Below, in pieces: positions 1 through 7,004 of a DNA stretch of 16,869 bases; the stretch's first letter is position 1; the number at the start of each line of letters is the position of its first letter. Under the pieces are notes generated by a model. The model was not told the DNA's origin. It made no database searches and saw only the letters and a program-made list of their open reading frames with translations. Origin of the DNA: DATJXG01 sp035500455 (GTDB taxonomy: Bacteria; Acidobacteriota; Terriglobia; Terriglobales; Acidobacteriaceae); contig DATJXG010000219.1 in the NCBI GenBank assembly GCA_035500455.1, positions 1 to 16,869 of the forward strand, in the 5' to 3' direction. The translations under genes were made by a program, and so were the position numbers.

Positions 1-2580
1 CCGCCGCAGAATGACCTGCAACTTATCGGGGACAATCAACAATCGCTTGCGCACGCCGTCTTTGGGGAACACGTGGATCTCGTTGGCTTCGTTCTCAACC
101 CGGCATCCATAGCCGACCCAGCCGAAGCTGGGATCGTTCACCACGTAGGATTTTGCCGCTTGCAGAAAGGCCCACAAACCCGAACCACCCTCGAATGTTC
201 TCGGCGGTTCGCAGGCAAACACGCCAGGATCGAGTTTGAACCATCCAAAGCCCATGCCGTCAGGCAGCACGTTGTGGAGGACGCTCATCATTCCGGCGTA
301 GCCATTCAGAAGCAGCGATACATCGCCTGTGTCTTCAAAGGCCTGCATCAATGCCATCCCGTTCAGAGCCTCGGAATGCCAGCAGGAAATCTGGCCCCGC
401 AAGTCGGGATGGGCAAACAAATCGTTGCCGTACAAGAACCAGATGGGCTGATTCCCGCCTCGCATCGCTTGCAGAACTTGCCGCACTTCCGCATTCCTCT
501 CCCAGCTTTCGGCTTCGCCGCGGGTCTTGCCGAAGTAGCGGGTGAAAAAGTAAACCTGCGCCTGTGCGGTTTCGTCGATCTGAATCTCAGAGCTGTAGGG
601 GTATGGATCGGTCAGGAAAACCTGGTTGGTTTCGTTCATCAGCGCAAGGATCGTTTCATATTCTTTCTGCCATCCTTCCCTCTTGAGGTCTTCCACGATG
701 TTCACCGCGTTCAAGCCGGTAATCAGGCCAAAGTGTTTGTAAGGTCCTGTGGTAAACCACTTTTTACACGTTTCGTAGCAGAGCCGAAGATAGTCCAGCG
801 CGGTGCGGTGCGATAGAACGTCATATTCGCGGCCCATCCGGTACATGGCGTGATAAATATTGGTGACGAAAGCGTAGTTGTAGGTCCGCCAGGTGGTCTC
901 GCTTCGGTTTCTGGACCAGCTTCCCCACGGACTCGACGGCGTCCTCACTTTCCAGTACAGAGACGCCCGTATTTCGTAGGTATCGGGGTTCTGGATGTAC
1001 TTGAACAGGCAATCGGACACGAACATTTCCAGTTTCTCGACCTCATCGCGAGAGGGAAGAAACGAATTCTTTGCCGCCAGGAATACGGGATCACCGAAGC
1101 CGGGATCGTCGGTGCCTCCTACTTCCCAAACGTCGTCGTTGTCATCGATGCGGGTAGCGCGCCGGTAGTCGAAAGGCAGAAACATGTGATGGCGGTGGAA
1201 GGGATCGTCGGGATTCACCACGAATTGCCGCTCCGCCATGAAGCGGGCTCGTGCTTTCAGCAACTCTTCCGCATCTTCGACGCAGAAAAAATGCAGGTTG
1301 GTCCAGCGTTTGCCGTTGTACAGCAGCCGGAAACTCTTCTGGCCCCGGCCGTGAAACGACAGCGTCAGGAGTGTAGATTGATCCGTCCGCTTCCGCTCTT
1401 TGACGGTGATTCCGTCGGAGTGGATTTCGAGAGCCTCCAGGTCGTTGGCGGAATTCAGCTCGACGTAAGCGTTGGTGTCCTCCTGCACGACCATCGAGGG
1501 CACGACGCGAATTCCCAGATTGCCCGACGCCGTCAATTCCTTCGAAATTCCGGAATAGTCATCCAGAAACACGAACCGCATCTGGTATGACTTCTTCTGA
1601 CCCGGCTCCAATACCAGGGACGAATGTCCGTTCACCCAGGGATTCCAGCCCCAGTTGCGCAGGTCTTTGGTGGCGTTGGAGTGCACCGCGAACAGATCGG
1701 TCCCGATCCAGTCGCCGCCCTGGGCGGGCGTCTTGTAGCTGCATTCGAAAGAAGTGTCTTGCAGGCAGTGAAACAGAAGAAACGGTGCATCTCCTCGGGG
1801 ACGTTGCATTAATGCGTAGGAACTGTGGCCGGCCACAAAGGAATGGCAAAGGACCTTCTGTTCGTGAACGGTCTTTTGCATCGCGGCCAGCTTCCCGCTG
1901 ACGTTCGCCAGGGTTGTGGTAGCGCCCTCATAGGGCGCGGCATAATCGTCGTTGGCGCGCAGCGGGAATGCGAGTTCGCCGAATTCCAAAGTGCGGTCAG
2001 TCGTATTTTCGAACTCCACGTCCCACAGCAGGGAGCTATCATCCGCGATGCGATAGCTCATGCTGAGGGAGTAGCTCTGGATGCCGTCCTCTCTTTGCGA
2101 GCGCCCTGCATACCTGACCGCGAATACCTTGCCATCGAACTGAACCTTGCGGACATCCGGTGAAGCCAGGGTCGACTCGGGTTTCCATTTTCCCGAAATC
2201 CGGTATGGAACAAAGCTTTGCTGCTCGCGAATCCATTCCGGCGTCTTCAGTTCCCAGATCGTGGTGACTACGTCGCCGGTCCAATGCGTGTCTGCGCTCT
2301 TGATGCCGAGTGTGTTGTCGGAGTTCCCGAGGAAGTTTGTTCCCAGCTCATCGTGTGCGGCAGTAATCGAGTAGAGAGTGCCGTTCCGGCGGTCGAACGT
2401 CACGACCATCCGGCGCGAGGAAAGCCGCACCAGGTCGGACTTGTTCGTGGCGCGCGATGCCGGAGGGATCGCGTAGGAAGGGGAAGGCGTCTCGGTGGCG
2501 CCGGCGTCAGCCACCAGCGAGGCAACACCGGCTGTTCCGATGGATTTGAGTAGGTGGCGGCGGGAAAATTGGCCATTCAC
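1..2580 (-). CDS. DUF5695-like Tat-exported large protein, copy A (C-terminus cut by window edge)
   Basis: The frame is open from the GTG at 2580 to the window edge, giving 860 codons; by comparison with the complete paralogue at 7005-9851, roughly 65-70 C-terminal residues are missing. The N-terminus reads VNGQFSRRHLLKSIG, a twin-arginine signal that aligns with the paralogue's start, which is why I chose GTG 2580 over the in-frame ATG at 2640. An AAAGGA lies about 12 bases upstream of the GTG. Blocks shared with the paralogue include WTGDVV-T-WEL near the N-terminus, NPWVNGHSSL, HRHH-F-PFDYR, EVGGTDDPGFGDP, YPYSSEIQIDETAQ (E665, D669), RGGNQPIWFLYGND and EPPRTFEGGSGLW. The likely build is an N-terminal beta-sandwich followed by an alpha-rich toroid, as in many polysaccharide lyases and hydrolases. 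The family name DUF5695 is from memory and the enzymatic activity is unknown. It is divergent from the GH127 gene at 2847. Confidence 0.85.
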   Translation of the reverse strand, partial: MNGQFSRRHLLKSIGTAGVASLVADAGATETPSPSYAIPPASRATNKSDLVRLSSRRMVVTFDRRNGTLYSITAAHDELGTNFLGNSDNTLGIKSADTHWTGDVVTTIWELKTPEWIREQQSFVPYRISGKWKPESTLASPDVRKVQFDGKVFAVRYAGRSQREDGIQSYSLSMSYRIADDSSLLWDVEFENTTDRTLEFGELAFPLRANDDYAAPYEGATTTLANVSGKLAAMQKTVHEQKVLCHSFVAGHSSYALMQRPRGDAPFLLFHCLQDTSFECSYKTPAQGGDWIGTDLFAVHSNATKDLRNWGWNPWVNGHSSLVLEPGQKKSYQMRFVFLDDYSGISKELTASGNLGIRVVPSMVVQEDTNAYVELNSANDLEALEIHSDGITVKERKRTDQSTLLTLSFHGRGQKSFRLLYNGKRWTNLHFFCVEDAEELLKARARFMAERQFVVNPDDPFHRHHMFLPFDYRRATRIDDNDDVWEVGGTDDPGFGDPVFLAAKNSFLPSRDEVEKLEMFVSDCLFKYIQNPDTYEIRASLYWKVRTPSSPWGSWSRNRSETTWRTYNYAFVTNIYHAMYRMGREYDVLSHRTALDYLRLCYETCKKWFTTGPYKHFGLITGLNAVNIVEDLKREGWQKEYETILALMNETNQVFLTDPYPYSSEIQIDETAQAQVYFFTRYFGKTRGEAESWERNAEVRQVLQAMRGGNQPIWFLYGNDLFAHPDLRGQISCWHSEALNGMALMQAFEDTGDVSLLLNGYAGMMSVLHNVLPDGMGFGWFKLDPGVFACEPPRTFEGGSGLWAFLQAAKSYVVNDPSFGWVGYGCRVENEANEIHVFPKDGVRKRLLIVPDKLQVILRR

Positions 2581-2649
2581 GGAGATCTGCGGTCCTTTCC
2601 GGACGTTGCTTCTTTGAGCGCCATTAAATCTGCTCAGCATTCTAAACCG

Positions 2650-2661
2650 AATACAATATAC
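2650..2661. promoter_or_regulatory. AT-rich element upstream of copy A (candidate operator)
   Basis: The 11-mer ATACAATATAC (2651-2661; GTATATTGTAT on the minus strand) sits 70-80 bp upstream of the GTG of the minus-strand gene and about 190 bp upstream of the GH127 gene. The identical 11-mer occurs at 10111-10121, upstream of the paralogue. It is only 11-21 bp from the alternative ATG at 2640, which also favours the GTG start. It could be a regulator site or an AT-rich promoter part; I cannot fit a convincing -35/-10 pair. Confidence 0.35.
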
Positions 2662-2664
2662 AAT

Positions 2665-2679
2665 TCTCCGTGCAGGAGA
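2665..2679. repeat. Short inverted repeat TCTCC-GTGCA-GGAGA
   Basis: A perfect 5-bp inverted repeat with a 5-base spacer directly adjoins the AT-rich element in the gap between two divergent genes. It may be an operator half-site pair or a small hairpin. A longer repeat of similar layout, also with TGCA in the spacer, lies upstream of the GH146-like gene at 15980-15996. The rest of the gap (2581-2846) shows no clear promoter hexamers; a spaced TGTGA (2728-2732) and TCACA (2749-2753) are the only other symmetry I noticed. Confidence 0.25.
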
Positions 2680-2846
2680 TGACGGCGTGGGCCTGCCCCG
2701 CCTCTGCGCCATAAAAATAGCCTCTGATGTGAGCGATTGTCCCTTGATTCACACCTTCGCGCAGGAGCGGCGGCTAAGGGCGAAGCGGCAGTCATCTCGC
2801 GGAGCCAGATGTCAGAAATCAAGAATTGAAAGCCGGGAGACATATT

Positions 2847-4676
2847 ATGGAGCGCCGCGATTTCCTTAAGGGAGTAGCAGCTACCGGGATGCTCGCCGCT
2901 GTGGCGGCGCGCGCCAACACTTCACTTTCCGACATCGATCCACGCGTGATGAAGATCAGCGCTTTTGACTACGACGGCGTACGCCTGCACGAGAGCCGCT
3001 GGAATGATCAGTATCTGCACGCCCGCGAGTTCTACTTCAACCTATCGAATGATGACATCCTGCAGGGATTTCGAGCCAAGGCAGGATTGCCAGCGCCGGG
3101 CAAGCCGCTGGGAGGATGGTGCGCTGAAGATAGCTCCACCGTCTTCGGTCAGTGGTTGAGTGGAATGTCTCGCATGTACCGCGCGACTGGCGACCAGGCC
3201 ATGCGCGATAAGGCCGCGTACCTGTTGGCGGAGTTTTCCAGGACCGTCGGCCCTGACGGCAATTGCAGAATGAATGTCTATCCCTACGAGAAGCTGGTTT
3301 GCGGCCTGGTCGATATGCATCAGTACGCAGGCGACAGTAGCGCGATGCCTCTGCTCGAAAGAGTCACTGCATATGCCAGCAAGACGTTCGACCGCACCCG
3401 GCAACCGGCCGCGCCGAAGCCCTGGGAGATGCACTCGGGGAAACCGCTCGAATGGTATACGCAGCCGGAGAACCTATTTCGCGCCTACCAACTTACGGGC
3501 AACAAGCAGTTCAAGGATTTCGCCGAGGTCTGGTTGTATCACTCTTATTGGAACAAATTCGCCAGCACCTCGTCGCCGCCGGATGCCAGCGGCGTCCATG
3601 CCTACAGCCATGTGAACTCGTTCAGCAGCGCATCCATGCGATATGCGGTCACCGGCGACCCTGCGCACTTGCGCGTGGTGGAGAACGCCTACGATTTTTT
3701 GCAGAATACGCAATGCTATGCCACCGGAGGCTACGGGCCGGTGGAACGAATCATGCCCGCGGGAAGCCTGGGCCGGGCGCTCGACTATCAACTCAATAGT
3801 TTTGAGACTCCCTGCGGATCGTGGGCCGGATTCAAGATGTCGCGCTACCTGATGCAATTCACGGGAAAGGCACGGTATGGCGACTGGGCGGAGCGGTTGC
3901 TATACAACGGGATCGGATCAGCATTGCAGATTAACGGCAATGGCCGCCATTTCTACTATGCCGACTATCGCGTCGGCGGTGGCGTCAAAATCTTCAGCCG
4001 TAATCCTTACACCTGCTGCTCGGGCACCTACATTCAGGATGTCGTCGACTTCCACAACCTCATTTACTACAAGGATGATTCCAGCCTGTACGTCAACCTA
4101 TATGTTCCCTCGGAGGTCACCTGGAAGCGAAGCGACGGAGCAATGAAACTGGTGCAGGACACACGCTATCCAGAGGCTGAAACCAGCACGCTGACCCTGC
4201 AGATGGACCGCAGCATGAAGTTTCCTTTGCGCATGCGGATTCCCGAGTGGGCGCAGGGCGCATCGGTGAAAGTGAATGGCGCGCCGTATCAAACCGCCTG
4301 CCAGCCTGGCACCTGGGCCGTGGTGGACCGCGCCTGGAACTCCGGGGACAAGGTAGAGATCACCATTCCGCTGCGCATGCGGTGGCAGGCCGTGGACGCG
4401 CAACATCCACACCGCGCCGCCGTAGTTCGCGGGCCGGTCGTCCTGGTGCAGGATGGCATGATCCACGAACCCATCTTCAAGTTGCCGGAAAATGACGACG
4501 ACCTGAACAAATATCTGATTGCCGACACAGAGGAGGGCCCTGGCGTTTTCCGCTTCACTCCACCCGATGGCAGCAACGTGATGGCAAAGTTCCGGCCGTT
4601 CTATTCGGTTGGAGGCGATTACTACTACCGCATGTATTTCGATCTGGACAAATTGCCGGTTGTGCTATGGCAGTAG
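2847..4676 (+). CDS. GH127-family beta-L-arabinofuranosidase-like protein, Tat-exported
   Basis: This 609-residue protein starts with MERRDFLKGVAATG, a twin-arginine signal. ATG 2847 is chosen over the upstream TTG 2826 because GGGAG sits seven bases before it and the Tat motif follows at once. The body matches the GH127/DUF1680 (alpha/alpha)6-barrel family: GGW at about residues 89-91, repeated helical segments such as LTGNKQFKDFAE, GGYGPVERIMP with E300 as probable acid/base, SFETPC (E320, C323) and YTCCSG (C390, C391). In characterised GH127 enzymes one Cys of the CC pair is the nucleophile, and the other Cys residues plus a Glu bind zinc. The first zinc pair here is spaced E-x-x-C instead of the E-x-C I expect, so this is a divergent subgroup and its sugar specificity is open. 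The C-terminal part is beta-rich. The next gene overlaps its 3' end by ten bases. Confidence 0.88.
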   Translation: MERRDFLKGVAATGMLAAVAARANTSLSDIDPRVMKISAFDYDGVRLHESRWNDQYLHAREFYFNLSNDDILQGFRAKAGLPAPGKPLGGWCAEDSSTVFGQWLSGMSRMYRATGDQAMRDKAAYLLAEFSRTVGPDGNCRMNVYPYEKLVCGLVDMHQYAGDSSAMPLLERVTAYASKTFDRTRQPAAPKPWEMHSGKPLEWYTQPENLFRAYQLTGNKQFKDFAEVWLYHSYWNKFASTSSPPDASGVHAYSHVNSFSSASMRYAVTGDPAHLRVVENAYDFLQNTQCYATGGYGPVERIMPAGSLGRALDYQLNSFETPCGSWAGFKMSRYLMQFTGKARYGDWAERLLYNGIGSALQINGNGRHFYYADYRVGGGVKIFSRNPYTCCSGTYIQDVVDFHNLIYYKDDSSLYVNLYVPSEVTWKRSDGAMKLVQDTRYPEAETSTLTLQMDRSMKFPLRMRIPEWAQGASVKVNGAPYQTACQPGTWAVVDRAWNSGDKVEITIPLRMRWQAVDAQHPHRAAVVRGPVVLVQDGMIHEPIFKLPENDDDLNKYLIADTEEGPGVFRFTPPDGSNVMAKFRPFYSVGGDYYYRMYFDLDKLPVVLWQ

Positions 4677-6667
4677 AAGGTCCTGGTGGTGAACGCGAAC
4701 TCCAGGGGGACCGGTTGGAACTGCTGGCCTCGCTACGTGCAGCCGGAGAATGCGCCATCAGACACACATTTAGATCCAGTGTCACCAAGACGATCGGGGC
4801 TGGGATCGTATTTCTCGTCCTTGCCGGCGGGGCCGAACTGCAATCGCGAGTCCGCCATAACCAACAGAAAGGGCTGCCTGCGGGCGCCGTAGTCGTACAC
4901 AGGGCCATGAGATACGACGTCTCGCAGGCGCTAGCATCACAGCGAGGTTCGACCGAGGAACCCGCGGTGGTTGGTTGCGAAGGAGCGGGGTGCGGCACGT
5001 CACCCGGCGCTTCAGCCGATGATCCAGAGCAACAAACGGCGTCCGACGAGTCCATTCCTCCACCGGCGCCGCCGCCAACTTTGAGTCCGGCCGGCATCGC
5101 CGTTGAACAACGCTCCCAGGGCGCTCGGCCAGCGGCACCTCTGCTCGATAGCTTTGACGGCCTAGGCGCCGGATTCGAGGGGCCGCAAGGCACAACCACC
5201 TTCCGCAATCCGTCGGACAACAGCCTGGCGGTCGGCCCAGATCACATCGTGCAGATCGTCAATTCCAGAATCGCAGTGTATTCAAAGAGAGGCAAGAGAT
5301 ACGGCAGAAGCGGAACCGTGTTGTACGGAGCGGTCGCCACCAAATCCGTGTGGGCTGGTTTCGGCGGCCCCTGTGAGGCACGCAACAACGGTGACGCGGT
5401 GGTACGCTACGACCAACTTGCCGGCCGCTGGCTGATCGTGATGCCGATTTTTTCTCGGATTGCGCCCGGCGCATTTCCAGAAACACCCCGCCGGGCGCGC
5501 GGCGAAGCCGTCCCGCCTGGGCAGCTTGCAAAGTCTGGCGAGGAGTCTTCACCAGGCGCTGCTGCGGCGCTTCCCGCGAATCCGGCGCAGCCTCCCCCTC
5601 CGCCCCAGAGCGGGCAAAAACCCCGCGAAGCAAGCCAGGGGAATTGGGCAATGTGCTATGCGGTGAGTACCGGACCGGACCCGCTTGGCACCTACTATCG
5701 TTACGCCTTCGAGCGGCTTTTGTTCCCGGACTACCCGCGGCCGGCCGTTTGGACGGATGGCTACTACGTACCCAGCAGCTCCGGCGACGATGTAATTCAG
5801 AAGCACGCATGCATTGCGGACCGCGCGAAGATGCTGGCGGGACAAGCCGCTACCGAACAGTGCATCGTCATCGACGGAGTAAACTTCCTGAACAACGCCG
5901 ACGTCGATGGGCGCGTAGCCCCGCCAGCCGGGGCGCCGAACATCATGATGGCTGCTGGCGGCGCGCAGCTCAGGAAGATCTTCGCTGACGACGGTATCTA
6001 CTTCTGGAAGGTGCATGTCGACTGGAGTAATCCCGCCAACACCCGGGCGGACGGTCCCGTGAAGATACAGGTTGCGCCGTACCACTACCTGTGCAACGGG
6101 CAGTTGTCGAGCTGCGTGCCCCAACCCCATACCGAACGCCGGCTCGACTCGCAGGGCGACAAGATCATGCAGCGACTCGTCTACCGCAAAGTTGGGGGAC
6201 ACCAGTCGATCGTTGCGGCCCACTCGGTCGCCACGCAGGGCGGGGGTGGAGGCGTGCGCTGGTACGAGTTTCGCCTCGATAAAAAAGGCACTCCGGAACT
6301 GTATCAGCAGGGCACGTATGCACCGGAGGGGTTCTACCGCTGGATGCCCGGCATCGCGATGGACAAGAAAGGCGACATCGGAGTCGGCTACTCGTTCGGT
6401 GGGTTACCGAATTTTGTGGGGGTACGCTTCGCGGCGCGAAGGGCGGGCGATCCTCTGGGCCTCTTGACATTGCACGAGTCCGTGCTGGCGACGGGGGAAG
6501 CGTCGCAGACGAACACCCTACGCTGGGAAGATTTCACCACGACGGCGTTGGATCCGAGCGATGACTGTACGTTCTGGTTTGTCGGCGACTATCTGAAGGC
6601 AGGCGACCCCGGCTACCGGACCAGGATCGGCTCGTTCCGTTTGCCGAATTGCAGAAGTGGACGCTAG
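4667..6667 (+). CDS. Secreted or membrane-anchored protein of unknown function with a proline/alanine-rich insert
   Basis: The 666-codon frame opens at ATG 4667, overlapping the GH127 stop by ten bases, but no ribosome binding site precedes it. TTG 4715, five bases after a run of G, is a plausible alternative start. A hydrophobic segment (about residues 43-56, IGAGIVFLVLAGGA) suggests a Sec signal or anchor rather than Tat. A low-complexity stretch (about 75-160) leads into a core with NPSDNSLAVGPDHIVQIVNS (about 181-200), SVWAGFGGPCEARNNGDAVV, YAVSTGPDPLGTYYRYAF, DYPRPAVWTDGYYVPSSSGD (about 354-373), ACIADRAKMLAG and DDCTFWFVGDYLK (about 632). I recognise this pattern from many secreted bacterial proteins without a known role; the repeated aromatic and Gly-Asp turns suggest a beta-propeller-like fold, which is inference. 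Residues about 263-324 are a Pro/Ala/Gly-rich insert between RWLIVMPIF and GNWAMCYAV. It is probably cotranscribed with the GH127 gene. Confidence 0.75.
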   Translation: MAVEGPGGERELQGDRLELLASLRAAGECAIRHTFRSSVTKTIGAGIVFLVLAGGAELQSRVRHNQQKGLPAGAVVVHRAMRYDVSQALASQRGSTEEPAVVGCEGAGCGTSPGASADDPEQQTASDESIPPPAPPPTLSPAGIAVEQRSQGARPAAPLLDSFDGLGAGFEGPQGTTTFRNPSDNSLAVGPDHIVQIVNSRIAVYSKRGKRYGRSGTVLYGAVATKSVWAGFGGPCEARNNGDAVVRYDQLAGRWLIVMPIFSRIAPGAFPETPRRARGEAVPPGQLAKSGEESSPGAAAALPANPAQPPPPPQSGQKPREASQGNWAMCYAVSTGPDPLGTYYRYAFERLLFPDYPRPAVWTDGYYVPSSSGDDVIQKHACIADRAKMLAGQAATEQCIVIDGVNFLNNADVDGRVAPPAGAPNIMMAAGGAQLRKIFADDGIYFWKVHVDWSNPANTRADGPVKIQVAPYHYLCNGQLSSCVPQPHTERRLDSQGDKIMQRLVYRKVGGHQSIVAAHSVATQGGGGGVRWYEFRLDKKGTPELYQQGTYAPEGFYRWMPGIAMDKKGDIGVGYSFGGLPNFVGVRFAARRAGDPLGLLTLHESVLATGEASQTNTLRWEDFTTTALDPSDDCTFWFVGDYLKAGDPGYRTRIGSFRLPNCRSGR

Positions 6668-7004
6668 CCACCGTGCTCAAAGAGTCAAATCCATCCTGCG
6701 CCAAGCCTGTGCCATCGCAAAGGGCCGGGGGGGGCAACATTGACCATTTCGAGTCTCGCGACCTTCTCCCCGATACCTGTTTTTCGAATCGAGCCTGGGA
6801 TTGTCGTCTTGAGTTTGGCCTGCGCAGCGAAGTCAACGAAGCAGCAAGCCGGGATTCAGCCGGGGCCACCGGGCGGACCCAGCGAGATGAGTAAAAAAGA
6901 CCAAAGGCTATGGTCCCGTCCGCTGCGTGTATATATTGTCAATTCCCCTACGCAGGGCCAAAATTGCCGGCAGGCACGTTAGTGCAAGTCTTGAATCTGC
7001 CTGT
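6668..7004. other. 337-bp gap between convergent genes
   Basis: This gap separates the ends of two convergent genes. I see no strong intrinsic terminator (no GC-rich stem followed by a T-run on either strand). It contains an inverted repeat, CTGCGT (6923-6928) with ACGCAG further right (about 6950-6955), whose loop includes TATATATTGTC, loosely similar to the AT-rich element upstream of the DUF5695-like genes. A run of eight G occurs around 6726-6733. An 80-codon frame from TTG 6740 is open, but I do not think it is a gene. Confidence 0.5.

Noticed and set aside
73..1590. Two long plus-strand open frames (73-816 and 850-1590) opposite the first gene
   Set aside because: They are antisense to a frame that stays open for 860 codons and matches a complete paralogue. 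Their translations show no family resemblance, and similar antisense openness recurs opposite the paralogue.
2728..2753. TGTGA ... TCACA symmetry resembling a CRP site
   Set aside because: The spacer is 16 bases instead of the 6 of a CRP-type site, so it does not fit that operator.
4555..6223. Long minus-strand frames (4555-5220, 5259-5810, 5549-6223) opposite the unknown secreted protein
   Set aside because: They are a GC-bias effect in a Pro/Ala-rich region; their compositions are Arg/Ser-rich and no family is visible.
6740..6982. 80-codon plus-strand frame from a TTG with a lipobox-like LSLAC
   Set aside because: The start is weak, the part before LSLAC is not a normal lipoprotein n/h-region, and the tail shows no family. 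Kept only as part of the gap description.
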